The notes: a model not told the origin generated them from the sequence alone. A stretch of DNA of 64,000 bases from Suillus spraguei (GCA_016800925.1 JABCPU010000184.1:1-64000); one strand, 5' to 3'; shown: positions 44,093 to 55,254, numbered from the stretch's first letter. Program-made: numbers and translations.

Positions 44093-45487
44093 ACAGCGTC
44101 GGATGCATTAGACGGTGTTTGTCTTCCTCCAATGAAGTTGGCATTGTCCGATTGGAAGATTGATCATGACGTACTCTATTTCAAGAACTGCGCTTACATT
44201 CCCCCCGCCCATTGTGCTGCCATGCTTAATTGTTATCATGATCATATTGCTGCTGGTCATCCTGGTCATTTCAAAACTGAAGAACTTGTTAAGCGGGAAG
44301 CTTGGTGGCCCTCTATGGGTGCTTACATCCATAAATATGTCGAGGGTTGCGCCCTTTGTCAGCAAATGAAATCTGATACTCATCTGGTCCGCCCACCTCT
44401 TGTGCCAATCCCTTTCTCTGCTTCCCACCCTTTTTTGCAACTCTCCGTCGACTTGATCACCGACCTCCCCATGTCAGGGGGCTTTGATAGTGTCATGGTC
44501 GTGGTGGACCATGGCCTTACAAAGGGGGTAATTATCATCCCTTGCCTTAAAACCATCACTTCCGAAGGCGTTGCCAAGTTATTTTTGAAACATGTTTATT
44601 GCCGATTTGGACTCCATGACAAAGTTATCTCTGATCGTGGCCCGCAGTTCCTATCTCGTTTCTCAAAAGAACTTGCCTGACTCCTCGACTATACCATCGC
44701 TCCATCTATGGCTTACCACCCCCAGACTGATGGTCAGACCGAGCAGCTCAACCAAGAATTAGAAACATATCTGCGTATCTACTGCCACAACAACCCTGGA
44801 GATTGGATAGAACATCTCCCTATCGCGGAGTTTGTTCACAATCATTGAAAACACGATGCCCGAAACGCTTTGCCATTCTTTCTCATGATGGGATATGAAC
44901 CCCGCGCCATTCCCCATTTAATCCCTGACTCTACCGTACCAGCAGCAGAAGATCCGAGAAGAAGCCATCACATGCCACAATATCACCATGCAAACAATGG
45001 CAGAACGATCCCGAGGAGATAAGTACCAACCATGGAAGATCGGAGATAAGGTTTGGCTATCTGCTGCTAATCTTAGACTCACACTCCCATCGCAAAAACT
45101 TGCACCAAAGCGATACGGACCTTTCCCGATCACTAATGTCTTATCGCCTATCACATTCATGCTCAAAATCCCTCCACAATGGAAAATTCACCCCACTTTC
45201 CATGCTTCCGTGCTATCATCCTATAGCGAAACAGATATACATGGCCCAAACTTCCTCAAACCACCGCCTGATATCATTGAAGAAGAAGAAGAATATGAAG
45301 TAGAAGCAATTCTTTGCCATAAAGGAACTGGCAATTGCTGATGCTATCTCATCTCTTGGAAAGAATATTCATTGGGAGATAACAAATGGATCCCTGAAAA
45401 GAATTTAGCACACTCCGCACGAATTTTGAACACTTATAAGAAACGACATGCCCTTTGAAGTCGAACCAGCCCCATAAACCATTCAAT

Positions 45488-46987
45488 ATGACTTCTCCCA
45501 TAAACGCTTCATTCCCCACTGCTTACATTCACCCTGTTGCTGAAGAAACTTATACCACCACTGACCACTATGCTGACCTCATCAGAAACATCGATGGAAA
45601 CTCCTTTGTTGAAGCTGCCCTCCTTTGTCCTGGACACACAACCGAGATTGAAAAGATCCTTACCGGCAAGGGTGCGTTCGTCACTATCCTCCTCACCAAC
45701 ATCATCCACACAGCTGCCCTCATCGAAACTATATGCCACGACATTCAAGATGATGCTATCCATCAGCAAATCCTACACTGCCAGAAACGCATTTGCTCTT
45801 ATGGGCTGCTTCTTCTTCCCAATTCTTTTAAGGCTGATGTTGAGACGGCTATTCACATCGTGGACGAGCGTTGAGCAGGTGTGGCTAGACCTCCCTCCCT
45901 GCAAAGAGATCAACTCCCAATTCCTGCTCCTCCCACCCATGATTCGGGCACTTGTTCTAATATCGCTGCCCTTACTGGCTTACTTGCTGCTGTTCAGGAA
46001 GCCAATAACACAGCTGACGCCATCATCGGAGAACTTGAAGGGGCAACGGTCGATTCTAGAGAAGCGAGAGGATTGGTAGCTTGCTTAATTGACGCTATCC
46101 ACCATTATGAAACACAACCCACACCATTGCCAATCAACACTACCGTCATGCTTGATGAGGACACAGAACCTCCTCATCTGTTCACCAAATGCCGTGCCAC
46201 ACACAAAAAAGCGGACGTAACTAACGCACTACATAACGAGCTTGCTGAGATTATCATGCTCGGGAATTGTGTGACAAAAGAACTAGATAATGAATCCGTT
46301 GAAGTCAATGCACTCGGTCAACTGTTAAAAGACCTTCATATCCATCCTCCTATGGTTGTCCCTCACGTTCTCAATTCTACCATTCCTGTCCTCATAGAAG
46401 CCCTAGGGCCCACGACCTCCTCAGACCCAGGCAAATTGATTGCTGCAGCCGTCGTGACACCAGCACCCTCTATTTATACCATTGATGATCATCAAATCGA
46501 CGACATTCACTCTAGCAATGAGCAAGCCCTTAGACGTATTACTCATAAACGAGGGAAGAAACGCACACATTCTACTAGTCCCCATTGCCGCATTGTCTCT
46601 CCAACTCCACTTCGAAAAGCAAACTCCAATCCTGACGAGAATATGAAATGCCGTGTCTGCGGACTACTCAGGCATCACCAGAAGAATTGTGGAGAGTACC
46701 AGTGTGGGGTTTGTTGGTATTGGGCGCCAACTCATTTATCCATTTATTGTCCCCAACGGGTTGGAACTCCCCCTTTCACATTAACCTGGAAGGACGGTGG
46801 CTTCTACGACGCGCTTTGTTCTTGGGAACGACAGCTTGACGATGAATGAACTCAAGCAGCAGCTAGGCAGGATTCTAAACAACATGCTGGAGTTGAAGAA
46901 GCCATGTATATGATGAGTGGTTCCATTCTTGATGAAGACTATGAGTATAGCGACGATCCCATCTATTACGCTAATGAGGACGAATAA
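45488..46987 (+). pseudogene. Gy1-B extra gene downstream of integrase (ORF3), CCHC finger protein
   Basis: A single frame of 500 codons runs from ATG at 45488 to TAA at 46985-46987, broken only by two TGA codons (45872-45874 and 46847-46849). Residues 1-130 or so are a helical, acidic region (FPTAYIHPVAEETYTTTDHY, VEAALLCPGHTTEIEKIL). A middle part has LLAAVQEANNTADAIIGELE. The C-terminal third carries a basic stretch (HKRGKKRTHS) and two cysteine fingers: CRVCGLLRHHQKNC (C-x2-C-x4-H-x4-C) and CGVCWYWAPTHLSIYC (C-x2-C-x6-H-x4-C). The tail is acidic. It occupies the position of env in errantiviruses but has no signal or membrane segment. The start of the same gene is seen in Gy1-E. Function unknown; nucleic acid binding is inferred from the fingers. 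Confidence 0.75.
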
Positions 46988-47019
46988 AGTTGGTGACTTT
47001 ACGTGTAAAACGGGGGTAA

Positions 47020-47969
47020 TGTTACAGTCGTATGTGCCCCTATTCATTTTTCATCTCCTTTACTTTGTATATTACATAACGTGACTCTGACTCATATGCT
47101 CAACGCATCTGTACTATAGTTGCCTTCCCTCTTTGGATATGCACTTACATTCTCACGTCTCTCTCTTGGTCCGTGTGTCACAACCCACAAACGAATTAAT
47201 GCAAGGGCAGAGACTAGGACTCAAACTAAGGTTATCACAAAGAGAGAGAGGAGCAAGGACATCTTGGATTGCTACAGTTGTAGATACAAGAGGTTTGAAC
47301 TAAAGAACTACTACAGCGAAACTAGCTAACTATATACACGTATTGAAACTGAGATATAAACTGAGTTTAAAACTACTAGCCAATCATAAAATAGAAACGA
47401 GAATCGTACGATGTGATAGTTGTGACATTGTTATGACATCATATTCTAGAAGGTTCTAAGATCACGTGATACTATCTTATCTTATCCAATAGCATCATAA
47501 AAGATCTCTTCATCTTCATCAGGAAGTTCGGTTATAGAAGTGGTTATAGGGATTTCGATGGAGTTTGTGTTTGTCTTAGCGCTGGGTTTAGACGCTTTAG
47601 AGAAATTGAGAAAAGAGTAATGATTTGTATTTGGAATTCGTGACACCGTGCGCACATATTGGCTTATTTAAGCACGATGTATTATGCTTGTATACTTCAC
47701 TTTAATCTTACTGGGTTTTACCTGGAATATCCTTCGCATAGGTCTCCAACCTAAGTCGTCTGAATCGTCTCTAAGTCTAAGCACTCCTTAGCCTTAGTCT
47801 CTATTCTACCAATTGTCTTAGAGTTGCGACTCTTCGACTGAACCCTTGATCCTACCTAGGAACCTATCTTAGGTAGTAGTCCTCGTTCTCTTTTGAACAT
47901 AGTTGAACCTCCCAGTAGACCGTCTGTGTCTTATCACTGTCGCTGGTGACACCACCCCAGTTCGTAACA
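47020..47969 (+). repeat. Gy1-B 3' LTR, interrupted by LTR X
   Basis: Begins TGTTACAGTCG directly after a polypurine tract and ends CAGTTCGTAACA. Without the inserted X (47176-47645) and one copy of its 5-bp duplication it is 475 bp. Confidence 0.9.
47176..47645 (+). repeat. Solo LTR of a third family (X)
   Basis: 470 bp with ends TGTCAC..GTGACA and a perfect 5-bp target duplication ccgtg (47171-47175, 47646-47650), inserted in the Gy1-B 3' LTR. It contains tatatacacg near 47330 and no coding frame. No internal sequence of this family is in the window. Confidence 0.85.
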
Positions 47970-48000
47970 TTTTAAGTCCAGCACCAATATGTTCGCCACA

Positions 48001-50963
48001 CCGTGAGACAAATTGTAGAGGATTTTTAACTTGGAGAAACAAAGACTCGATGTATGTTTCTCCCAATGTATTACTAAGACTTGTACGTGCTGTAGGTGAA
48101 AGAAAAGAACTTTGTATTCCTATCACCCTTCATTCGCATACTCGTTTAAGATCCATCAACACTACCACCGTTATTGATTCTGGCACAGCAGGAACGTTCA
48201 TCTCCAAGGAGTTTGTGAAACTCCATCAAATCACACAATGAAAACTTAAAACACCATTTCAAGTTACCACCGCAGATGGAACTCTCATCAAAGGAGGGCC
48301 AATCATGCATTATTGTCTTCTAGTGGTAAAGATTGATGAACAAACCATGTATGGAAAGTTCAATATCACTAAACTTGGTGTTACGAACTGGGGTGGCGTC
48401 ACCAGCGACAGTGAAAAGACACAGACGGTCTGCTGGGAGTTCTTACAATGTTCAAAAGAGAACAAGGTGAAAGTGCAAGGAACACGTTCCGAGTACGATC
48501 AAGGGTTCAGCCTCAAAGATAAGTCTAAGAGGTATCCGCGAGAATAGAGACTAAGGCTAAGGAGTGCTTAGACTTAGAGGCGATTCAAGACGACTTAGGT
48601 TGGAGACCTAAGCGAAGGAGATTCCAGGTAAAACCCAGTAAGATTAAAGTAAAGAATCTACTACAAGTACATTGTGCTTAAATAGGCCAATATGTGCGCA
48701 CAGACCAAGAAAGGTGTAAAGATATAAGTGCGTATCCGAAGAGGGAATGCAACTATAGTACCAATGCGTTCGAGCATATGAGTCAGAGTCATGTTACGTA
48801 ATGTACAAGGTAAATGAAGTAGAAAATGAATAGGGGCACGTACGATTGTAACACTTGGATGAAGAGATCAAATTCTTCTGGGAATCCCATGGTTATGCGC
48901 CATGAACCCGAGTATAGATTGGGCTGCCGAAACACTTGCCCTCCCATGAACGACAAAGTCTGATGAAATTGAACAAGATGTGGATACAGACCGGAAGAAG
49001 AACGGGCTACCTTCTGCTTTCCCTTGACACACCAAGAAATGGCAAAATTCAAAACTTCTGAAACCTGTTGTTGCTCCTACCATTGACATCCCTGATGAAC
49101 TCATGATCGACAAAACTTCTCCACGAGTAAGAATACCACCGCATCCCCCATCACCTATTCCTTGTGTAGAAAAACGAAAGAACAAGTCAGAACCAGAATC
49201 TCGACCACTGCCATCAAAACCCATCGAACAATGACCAATCAAAGAACAACGACAAGGAAAGCGGAAAACTGAAGAAGATCTCAGAGGACAAGCTCATAAC
49301 ATTCCAAAGTTAACCAAATACTTCATACCACCCAAATCGTTGATTCCTTCCACTTCTATAGAAGTAATTCCTGATCAAGACAAACCCATGACGTCTACCA
49401 TGCCCGCCGAAGAAGATGAGCAATTCAATACTATGCATGATGTATGGAGTGCCCCTGAAGTACGAGAAGTATCATCCTATGAACTCAGAGAAGGAGAATT
49501 CCTGGTCGAATATGACATTGACGGAAGTTACATGAGAATCATTGACAAAGTATCCATGGATACTCCCCTTACTCATGACAGAACCTCCCGACTTGAACAA
49601 CTCCCGAATTACCCCACCATCTCCCATCTTCCGCCGAAATATAGTAACAAGGCACAAGAATTTGCAACTGACGAAAAAGAGAAGAAAAATAAATCATTTG
49701 AAGAACTCGTACCATCCTACCTCCATGACTTCGCTGACGTCTTTGCTAAAGATGGACTTAACAAACTTCCCCCGGAACAACCTGGTTTTATTCCCAGAAC
49801 ATCTAAGTTTACCTGCTGTCAGAGAAGGAATGAACTTTGGTAAAAACATTCATTGATGAAAACGTTGCTAAGGGGTTCATTTCCGAATCAAAATCACTCC
49901 AAGCTAGTGGGTTCTTCTGTGTTGGAAAAAAGAGCGGAGAACTCCGTCCTTGCCAGGACTATTGTTACATCAATGATTGGATGGTCAAAAATGCTTATCC
50001 ACTTCCTTTACTGGTATCTCTTGTGGCACGGCTTCACAATGCACAATTCTTCACGAAAATGGATATACAGTCAGGATACAACAACATCTGCATCCATCCC
50101 GAAGATTGATGGAAAGCTGCGTTCACAACGGAATTCGGTTTCTATGAACCATATGTCATGTTCTTTTGGTTATGTAATTCACCAGCCACATTTCAAGCAT
50201 ATATGAATTGCACCTTCCAGCAAGAGATTAATGAAGGATGGATGGTTATCTATATGGATGATATCCTCATTTTCTCGACAACTATGGAGGAACATCGCAA
50301 ACATACCAGATGAGTACTGATGAAGATACAGAATGAACATCTTTTCCTGAAACCAGAAAAGTGTACCTTCGACGCTGATGAAGTGGAATACCTTGGAATG
50401 ATTATTCGGCCCGGACAAATTGCTATGGATACTGCCAAGACAAAAGGAATTGCTGAATGGCCTGTTCCAAAAAGCGTAAGAGATGTTCAGTTGTTCTTAG
50501 GATTCTGCAACTTCTACTGCACATTTATCTCCCATTACTCCGATATAGCACAACCCCTCATTGATCTAACAAAAAAGGATACTTCTTTCCTTTGGACGAC
50601 TCAATGTCAGGATACCTTCCAAGATCTCAAAGAACACTTTATAAAACAACCGGTACTTTGCAATCCAGATCCATCCTGGCAATTTGCGGTTGCAACCAAT
50701 GCCTCTCTTGTAGCAACTGGAGGCGTCCTATTGCAAACCGGTGAAAATGGCATTTATCACCCATGCACTTACCTATCTCAGTCGCTAAATCCAGTGGAAT
50801 GCAACTATCAGATTTTCGATCAGGAATTACTTGCAGTTATCTGTGCCTTAAACAAATGGCATTACTATCTTGAAGGGAGTGCCCACACTGTCATCATCTT
50901 CACTGACCATAAAAACCTTCTGTACTTCCGTACTGCACAGAAGTTAACTCGACAACAAGCTCA
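48001..50963 (+). pseudogene. Gy1-A pol remnant: protease, RT and RNase H
   Basis: Continues the Gy1-A element. It starts with the gag end and the gaggatttttaacttgg junction, then YVSPNVLLRLVRAVGERKEL, protease IDSGTAGTFISKEF and a linker. After the inverted LTR (48379-48853) come RT sequences with MVIYMDDILIFSTT (catalytic Asp pair at about 50250-50265), EVEYLGMIIRPGQIAMD and RNase H ([20 protein letters not shown]). It ends at QKLTRQQA where Gy1-D is inserted. Stops include CGA-to-TGA at about 48238, 49231 and 50312. Confidence 0.85.
48379..48853 (-). repeat. Gy1 solo LTR, inverted, with target duplication
   Basis: 475 bp reading TGTTACGAACTGGGG to ACGATTGTAACA, the reverse complement of the Gy1 LTR. 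The flanking pentamer is cttgg (48374-48378, 48854-48858). It sits within the protease/linker part of Gy1-A pol. Confidence 0.92.
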
Positions 50964-51438
50964 TGTTACAATCGTACGTGCCCCTATTCATTTTCTTACC
51001 TCATTTACCGTGTATATTACATAACATGACTCTGACTCATATGCTCAATGCATCTGTACTATAGTTGCCTTCCTTCTTTGGATACGCACACACATTCTCA
51101 CACCCTTCTTGGTCTGTGCGCACATATTGGCCTATTTAAGCACAGTGTACTTGTAGTAGATTCGCTACTTTAATCTTACTGGGTTTTACCTGGAATCTCC
51201 TTCGCTTAGGTCTCCAACCTAAGTCGTCTTGAATCGCCTCTAAGTCTAAGCACCCCTTAGCCTTAGTCTCTATTCTTGTGGATACCTCTTAGACTTATCT
51301 TTGAGGCTGAACCCTTGATCGTACTCGGAACGCGTTCCTTGTACTTTCACCTTGTTCTCTTCTGGACATTGTAAGAACTCCCAGCGGACCGCCTGTGTCT
51401 CTTCACTGTCGCTGGTGACGCCACCCCAGTTCGTAACA
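50964..51438 (+). repeat. Gy1-D 5' LTR
   Basis: 475 bp, TGTTACAATCGTACG to CAGTTCGTAACA, inserted into the RNase H part of Gy1-A. The pentamer before it is gctca; the partner copy cannot be seen because the 3' end is lost. Confidence 0.9.
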
Positions 51439-51637
51439 AAAGATTAAAGTCGCCTTTTGATCGTCGACTATCCAGTCTTCGACCCTGAACCCTGATCGCT
51501 TAGATCAGCAGACTAGCGTACGCGTACGCTGAGCAGATTGTCAAGAGAAGTCCTCTGACAGAAGAAAGCCCTAACGGACAGCAAGACAGCGCATGTAGGC
51601 ACCGAGAAAGTATAACTCACCAGAAGAATCATCAACC

Positions 51638-52477
51638 ATGTCGACCAAAGAATTCGAATACAAGATCGGTCAACCGATAGGTTTCGATGGAGATCGTGAT
51701 AACTCTCGCGAGTTTATCCAGTCGTGCAATCTGCACTTTGACATCAATGAAAAGCTTTACACTACCGACAAGCAGAAGATCATCTACATAACATCCTTCA
51801 TGACCGAAAAGAATGCCAAGTCATGGAAGGAACAATTCCTTGAACACGCCCAATCTACCGACACATCGGGACAAAAAGTTGGTTATGGGACGATGGTGGA
51901 GTTTATGAAGAGCTTCAAAGAAGCATTCGAACCAGTGGATACCAGAATGACCGCACTTACACGCCTCAGAGATCTCAAACAAGGAACCGGAGATCTCCAC
52001 ACCTACGTTGCTGATTTCGAGGCACTTGCAGCCAAGGCTCAGATCAATGATAACGCAACAAAGATCCAGTTCTTCCAAGACGGTCTTAATTGGGGTATCC
52101 TCACAAAGCTTTTCAATACAGGAGATGTCTCCGAGGTATTCAGAGATGTTGTGTTGCAATGCGTTGCTATTGACAACGCCCATCATCGGCTTAATGCCAT
52201 GAGGACACGTCATGTTCCACAACAGAAGAAGAAGAACTACGGGAATGCACGGTATACTCCGAACCGTGATTCCAACGCAATGGTCGTAGATCGAATCTCC
52301 GACATGGAAAGATCCGAATGCATGAAGAAAGGGCAGTGCTTCGGATGCAGAAAGACAGGACATCGTATCCACAATTGTCCTGATAGAAAGAAGAAGACTC
52401 CACTTAGACAAACTGAAGTCAAAGGAGAAGAAGAAGAAGATGAAGAAACCGTGCGACGGATTGTTGAGGATTTTTGA
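51638..52477 (+). CDS. Gy1-D gag polyprotein, intact
   Basis: 279 residues from ATG at 51638. It holds a retrotransposon gag domain (FDINEKLYTTDKQKIIYITS, KSWKEQFLEHAQ, LKQGTGDLHTYVADFEALAA) and a CCHC zinc knuckle CFGCRKTGHRIHNC near residue 240, then a Lys/Glu-rich tail. It ends at GAG GAT TTT TGA. Pol begins in the -1 frame overlapping this stop. In that frame a TGA lies only three codons before the gag stop, so the shift must occur in the ggattttt window. Confidence 0.92.
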   Translation: MSTKEFEYKIGQPIGFDGDRDNSREFIQSCNLHFDINEKLYTTDKQKIIYITSFMTEKNAKSWKEQFLEHAQSTDTSGQKVGYGTMVEFMKSFKEAFEPVDTRMTALTRLRDLKQGTGDLHTYVADFEALAAKAQINDNATKIQFFQDGLNWGILTKLFNTGDVSEVFRDVVLQCVAIDNAHHRLNAMRTRHVPQQKKKNYGNARYTPNRDSNAMVVDRISDMERSECMKKGQCFGCRKTGHRIHNCPDRKKKTPLRQTEVKGEEEEDEETVRRIVEDF

Positions 52478-52480
52478 CTT
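52466..52480 (+). promoter_or_regulatory. Probable -1 ribosomal frameshift site of Gy1
   Basis: The gag frame reads GAG GAT TTT TGA. The -1 frame opens only after a TGA at about 52467 and continues GGA TTT TTG ACT TGG into pol. The run of five T immediately before the gag stop lets the TTT codon re-pair one base back. The same gaggatttttRacttgg is kept in Gy1-A and Gy1-B. Confidence 0.6.
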
Positions 52481-54420
52481 GGAGAAACAAAGATTCGACG
52501 TATGTTTCTCCCAATGTATTACTAAGACTTGTACGCGCTGTAGGTGAAAGAAAAGAACTTCGTATCCCCATCACCCTTCACTCGCGTACTCGTTTGAAAT
52601 CCGTCGACACCACTGCTGTTATTGATTCAGGAGCAGCAGGAACATTCATTTCTGAGGAGTTTGTAAAGCTCCATCAAATCATGCGACGAAAACTCAAAGA
52701 ACCATTTCAGGTTACTACGGCAGATGGAACTCTTATCAAAGGAGGACCCATCACACACTATTGTCTTCTAGTGGTCAAGATTGATGATCGAACCATGTAT
52801 GGAAAATTCAACATCACCAAACTAGGAAGAAGAGATCAAATCCTCCTAGGGATTCCATGGTTACGAGCAATGAACCCAATTATAGATTGGGCTGCTGAAA
52901 CACTTGTCCTTTCATGGACAGCAAAATCAGATGAAATCGAAATCGATATGGACGAAGATCGAAAGAAAAACGGGTTGCCCCGACTTTTTAACCATCATAC
53001 TAGATGGCAACATTCCCGTCTTCCAAAACCGCTTATCGCTTCTCCTATTGATGTTCCCAAAGACCCGGAACCAGAAGTACGAATGCCACGTACCATAGAA
53101 CCCACTCCGCGTGTACAACTGCCACGAGCAGTATCACCAATCCCTCATGCAGAAAAGCGCAAGAATGAATCCGAACCCGAGCATCGAGTCAGACAAGAAC
53201 CTATTGAGCAACGGCCAATAGACGAACAGAAGCAGGGAAAGAGGAAAACAGAAGAAGAACTCCCAGGGCGAAGTACCAACGTACCGAAATTATCCAAGTT
53301 CTTCGTTCCCCCGAAAACTCTTTCACCTTCTATAGAAGAAACTCCCGATAAAGACGAACCCGTGCCCTCGTTGATTCCAACCGAGGATGATGACCAATTC
53401 GACACCATGAACGACGTCTGGCATGCACCAGAGGTACGCGAAATTTCCTCGTACGAACTAGGAGATGGAGAATTTCTTGTGGAGTACGATACCGATGGGG
53501 TTAGCATGAGGATCATAGAAGAAGTATCCATGGATACACCCTTGACACGCGATGGAACTTCTCAACTCGAACAATCCTCCAACCACTCCATAATTCCTCT
53601 CCCTCCTCTGAAATATAGTAACAAAGCTCAGGAATTCGCCACGGAAGAAAAGGAAAAGAAAAAGAAATCCTTCGAAGAATTGGTCCCAGATTACCTGCAC
53701 GACTTTGCAGACGTCTTTGCTCGAGACGGATTGAACAAACTACCCCCCGAACGCCCTGGTATCGATCATCGGATCGACACCAAACCCGGTTTTATCCCTC
53801 GCACGTCTAAGGTCTACCCACTATCGGAAAAAGAACGCGCTGCTGTCAAAACGTTTATCGATGAAAACATTGTGAAAGGCTTTATCTCAGAATCGAAGTC
53901 ACCCCAAGCTAGTGGCTTCTTCTTTGTGGGAAAGAAGAGTGGAGAACTGCGTCCCTGTCAAGACTACCGTTACATCAATGATTGGACAGTCAAGAACGCA
54001 TATCCGCTCCCACTCCCTATTTCCCTTGTCGCGCGTCTTCATAACGCACAGTTCTTTACGAAAATGGATATCCGGTCCGGTTATAACAACATTCGTATCC
54101 ATCCTGACGATAGGTGGAAAGCTGCTTTTACCACGGAACTTGGTCTCTTTGAACCGAACGTCATGTTTTTCGGCCTCTGCAATTCCCCAGCAACTTTTCA
54201 AGCATACATGAATCGCGCCTTTCAACAAGAAATCAATGAAGGATGGATGGTTATCTACATGGACGATATCCTGATTTTCTCCACGACAATGGCAGAACAC
54301 CGTGAACGGACCAGATGAGTTTTGATGAAGATAAGAAAAGAACATCTGTTCTTGAAACCAGAGAAATGCACCTTTGATGCCAAAGAAGTGGAATACCTCG
54401 GAATGATAACACCCCGTCTT
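52474..54420 (+). CDS. Gy1-D pol, protease and reverse transcriptase (3' truncated)
   Basis: A 614-codon frame, entered by frameshift from gag. It begins YVSPNVLLRLVRAVGERKEL, then protease VIDSGAAGTFISEEF and LLGIPWLRAMNPIIDW. A long acidic/Pro-rich linker follows, then [77 protein letters not shown] and VIYMDDILIFSTTMAEH (catalytic YMDD at 54256-54267). A TGA after ERTR (54316-54318) has CGA-like origin and is shared with Gy1-A. The same frame continues KPEKCTF..EVEYLGM before the match ends. The copy cannot make RNase H or integrase. Confidence 0.9.
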
Positions 54421-54435
54421 GGTATTCACCGACCA

Positions 54436-55204
54436 TGTCATATACCATACTTCTAATCTCAGATCCGATCATATCCGTCCAGATCCGATCGTTTCCATAT
54501 CCGTCCGGTCCACAGATCCTGTCTGGACCACCCTCCCGAATGTACTCACTTCTCGCACCTTAACTCCCTGGTGAACATCTACGTCTATCTCCTTTCGTCA
54601 TTTCTCCTACTACCGGTACTCCGGCTGTTTATATTTCCGTCCTGTGTTACTGATCCGTTTCCTGTGTTCATTTCCGATTCATGCTTACTGATCCGCTGTG
54701 CAATAACTAATAGACTTCCGTTACACTTCGTACATAGCCCTCGGTCCCGGACTTGCTAATTATCCGTCTTAGAAACTTACTGTATATAAACCACTTGTAG
54801 ATCTCTGTAGAACCTTAGTTCGAATATCATCTTAGATTCTACTCATTCTGCCTCCTCCGGACTTAAGCCACTCTCCGCTTTAAGTCACCTTCCGAGACTT
54901 AGGATTGACTCCTATAGTCTATACCTTCGACTCTATCTTCGGATAGTCCATCTCCGTTAGTTTCTAGTTAGGAACTCGTTCCGAAACTAGTCTTAATCTC
55001 TGTCCTCTCCTTACGTTCCGAATTACCTTCGGACGTGTTATATCCGACACCTTCGGACACCCGGATCCGTCACGCAACCCCTTCCGGGTCTTCGGACGAA
55101 TAACTCCTCCCTGAAATAAGGGGCATTACTCGAGAAAGGGGCACAGTGTACGAACTGAGGCCAAAGCCCTTTGGATCTCTCTACCCTTGAGTACAGTCTT
55201 AACA
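54436..55204 (+). repeat. Gy2 5' LTR
   Basis: 769 bp. A TATATAAA box lies near 54783, within tactgtatataaaccac, a likely promoter. Rich in tccg words, as is the rest of Gy2. Confidence 0.93.
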
Positions 55205-55254
55205 GTATATTCGAACTCAAACCTTTCCGAGTAACTTAGCAACCATCCCATATC

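Larger units (their letters stand above)
39577..45459 (+). pseudogene. Gy1-B pol: protease, RT, RNase H, integrase, chromodomain, with breaks
   Basis: Recognisable parts in order: protease (INSGTAGTFISKEF), linker, RT fingers and palm up to GWMVIY at about 41340, the RNase H end after the Tc1 element ([20 protein letters not shown]), and integrase from 44093 (zinc-binding YHDHIAAGHPGHF..CALCQQ, then VDLITDLP and SDRGPQF with catalytic Asp residues, and [16 protein letters not shown] with Glu). The end has YEVEAILCHKG and a chromodomain-like C-terminus. The YMDD region and about 575 bp are missing at the Tc1 site. In-frame stops, mostly TGA where Gy1-D or Gy1-E has CGA, occur near 39887, 40241, 40301, 44678 and 44845. 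Confidence 0.85.
38124..47969 (+). mobile_element. Ty3/gypsy chromovirus Gy1 copy B, full-length but decayed
   Basis: The two LTRs (38124-38597; 47020-47969 minus the inserted LTR X) are both about 475 bp and are flanked by the same pentamer tttta. The interior order is gag, protease, reverse transcriptase, RNase H, integrase, chromodomain, extra ORF, polypurine tract (aaaacgggggtaa at 47007-47019). It is interrupted by a Tc1/mariner element (41343-42959), a Gy2 solo LTR (43324-44092) and LTR X (47176-47645), and carries many premature stops. Confidence 0.9.
37198..48000 (+). repeat. Solo LTR of family R, copy 2, split by Gy1-B
   Basis: The left part, 37198-38123, begins TGTAAAGATACAACC. The right part, 47975-48000, ends agcaccaatatgttcgccaca. 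Together they are about 950 bp, the same as copy 1. Gy1-B interrupts it at the duplicated pentamer tttta (38119-38123 and 47970-47974). R itself lies in the gag gene of Gy1-A, with ccat on the left and ccgt on the right as a probable 4-bp target duplication. Confidence 0.75.
35769..50963 (+). mobile_element. Ty3/gypsy chromovirus Gy1 copy A, heavily interrupted host element
   Basis: The 5' LTR (35769-36239), leader and gag (36374-37197) continue, after the nested insertion of R and Gy1-B, into gag 3' end and pol at about 48001. Pol runs to the RNase H region at 50963, where the LTR of Gy1-D begins. The reading across the gap is consistent: gag ...GAAACC(G/A)T on the left, CCGTGAGAC on the right. 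An inverted Gy1 solo LTR sits in its pol (48379-48853). Many stops show the copy is dead. Confidence 0.8.
50964..54435 (+). mobile_element. Ty3/gypsy chromovirus Gy1 copy D, best-preserved gag-pol, 3' part lost
   Basis: The LTR at 50964-51438 (475 bp, TGTTACA..GTAACA) is followed by a leader, intact gag and a long intact pol frame up to the RT thumb. The match to other Gy1 copies stops at GAATGAT (about 54407). About 28 bp of unassigned sequence follow, then the Gy2 LTR starts. No RNase H, integrase or 3' LTR of this copy is present. Confidence 0.85.

Noticed and set aside
45488..46987. Gy1 ORF3 as an envelope gene
   Set aside because: No signal peptide, transmembrane helix or cleavage site; two CCHC fingers point to nucleic acid binding instead.
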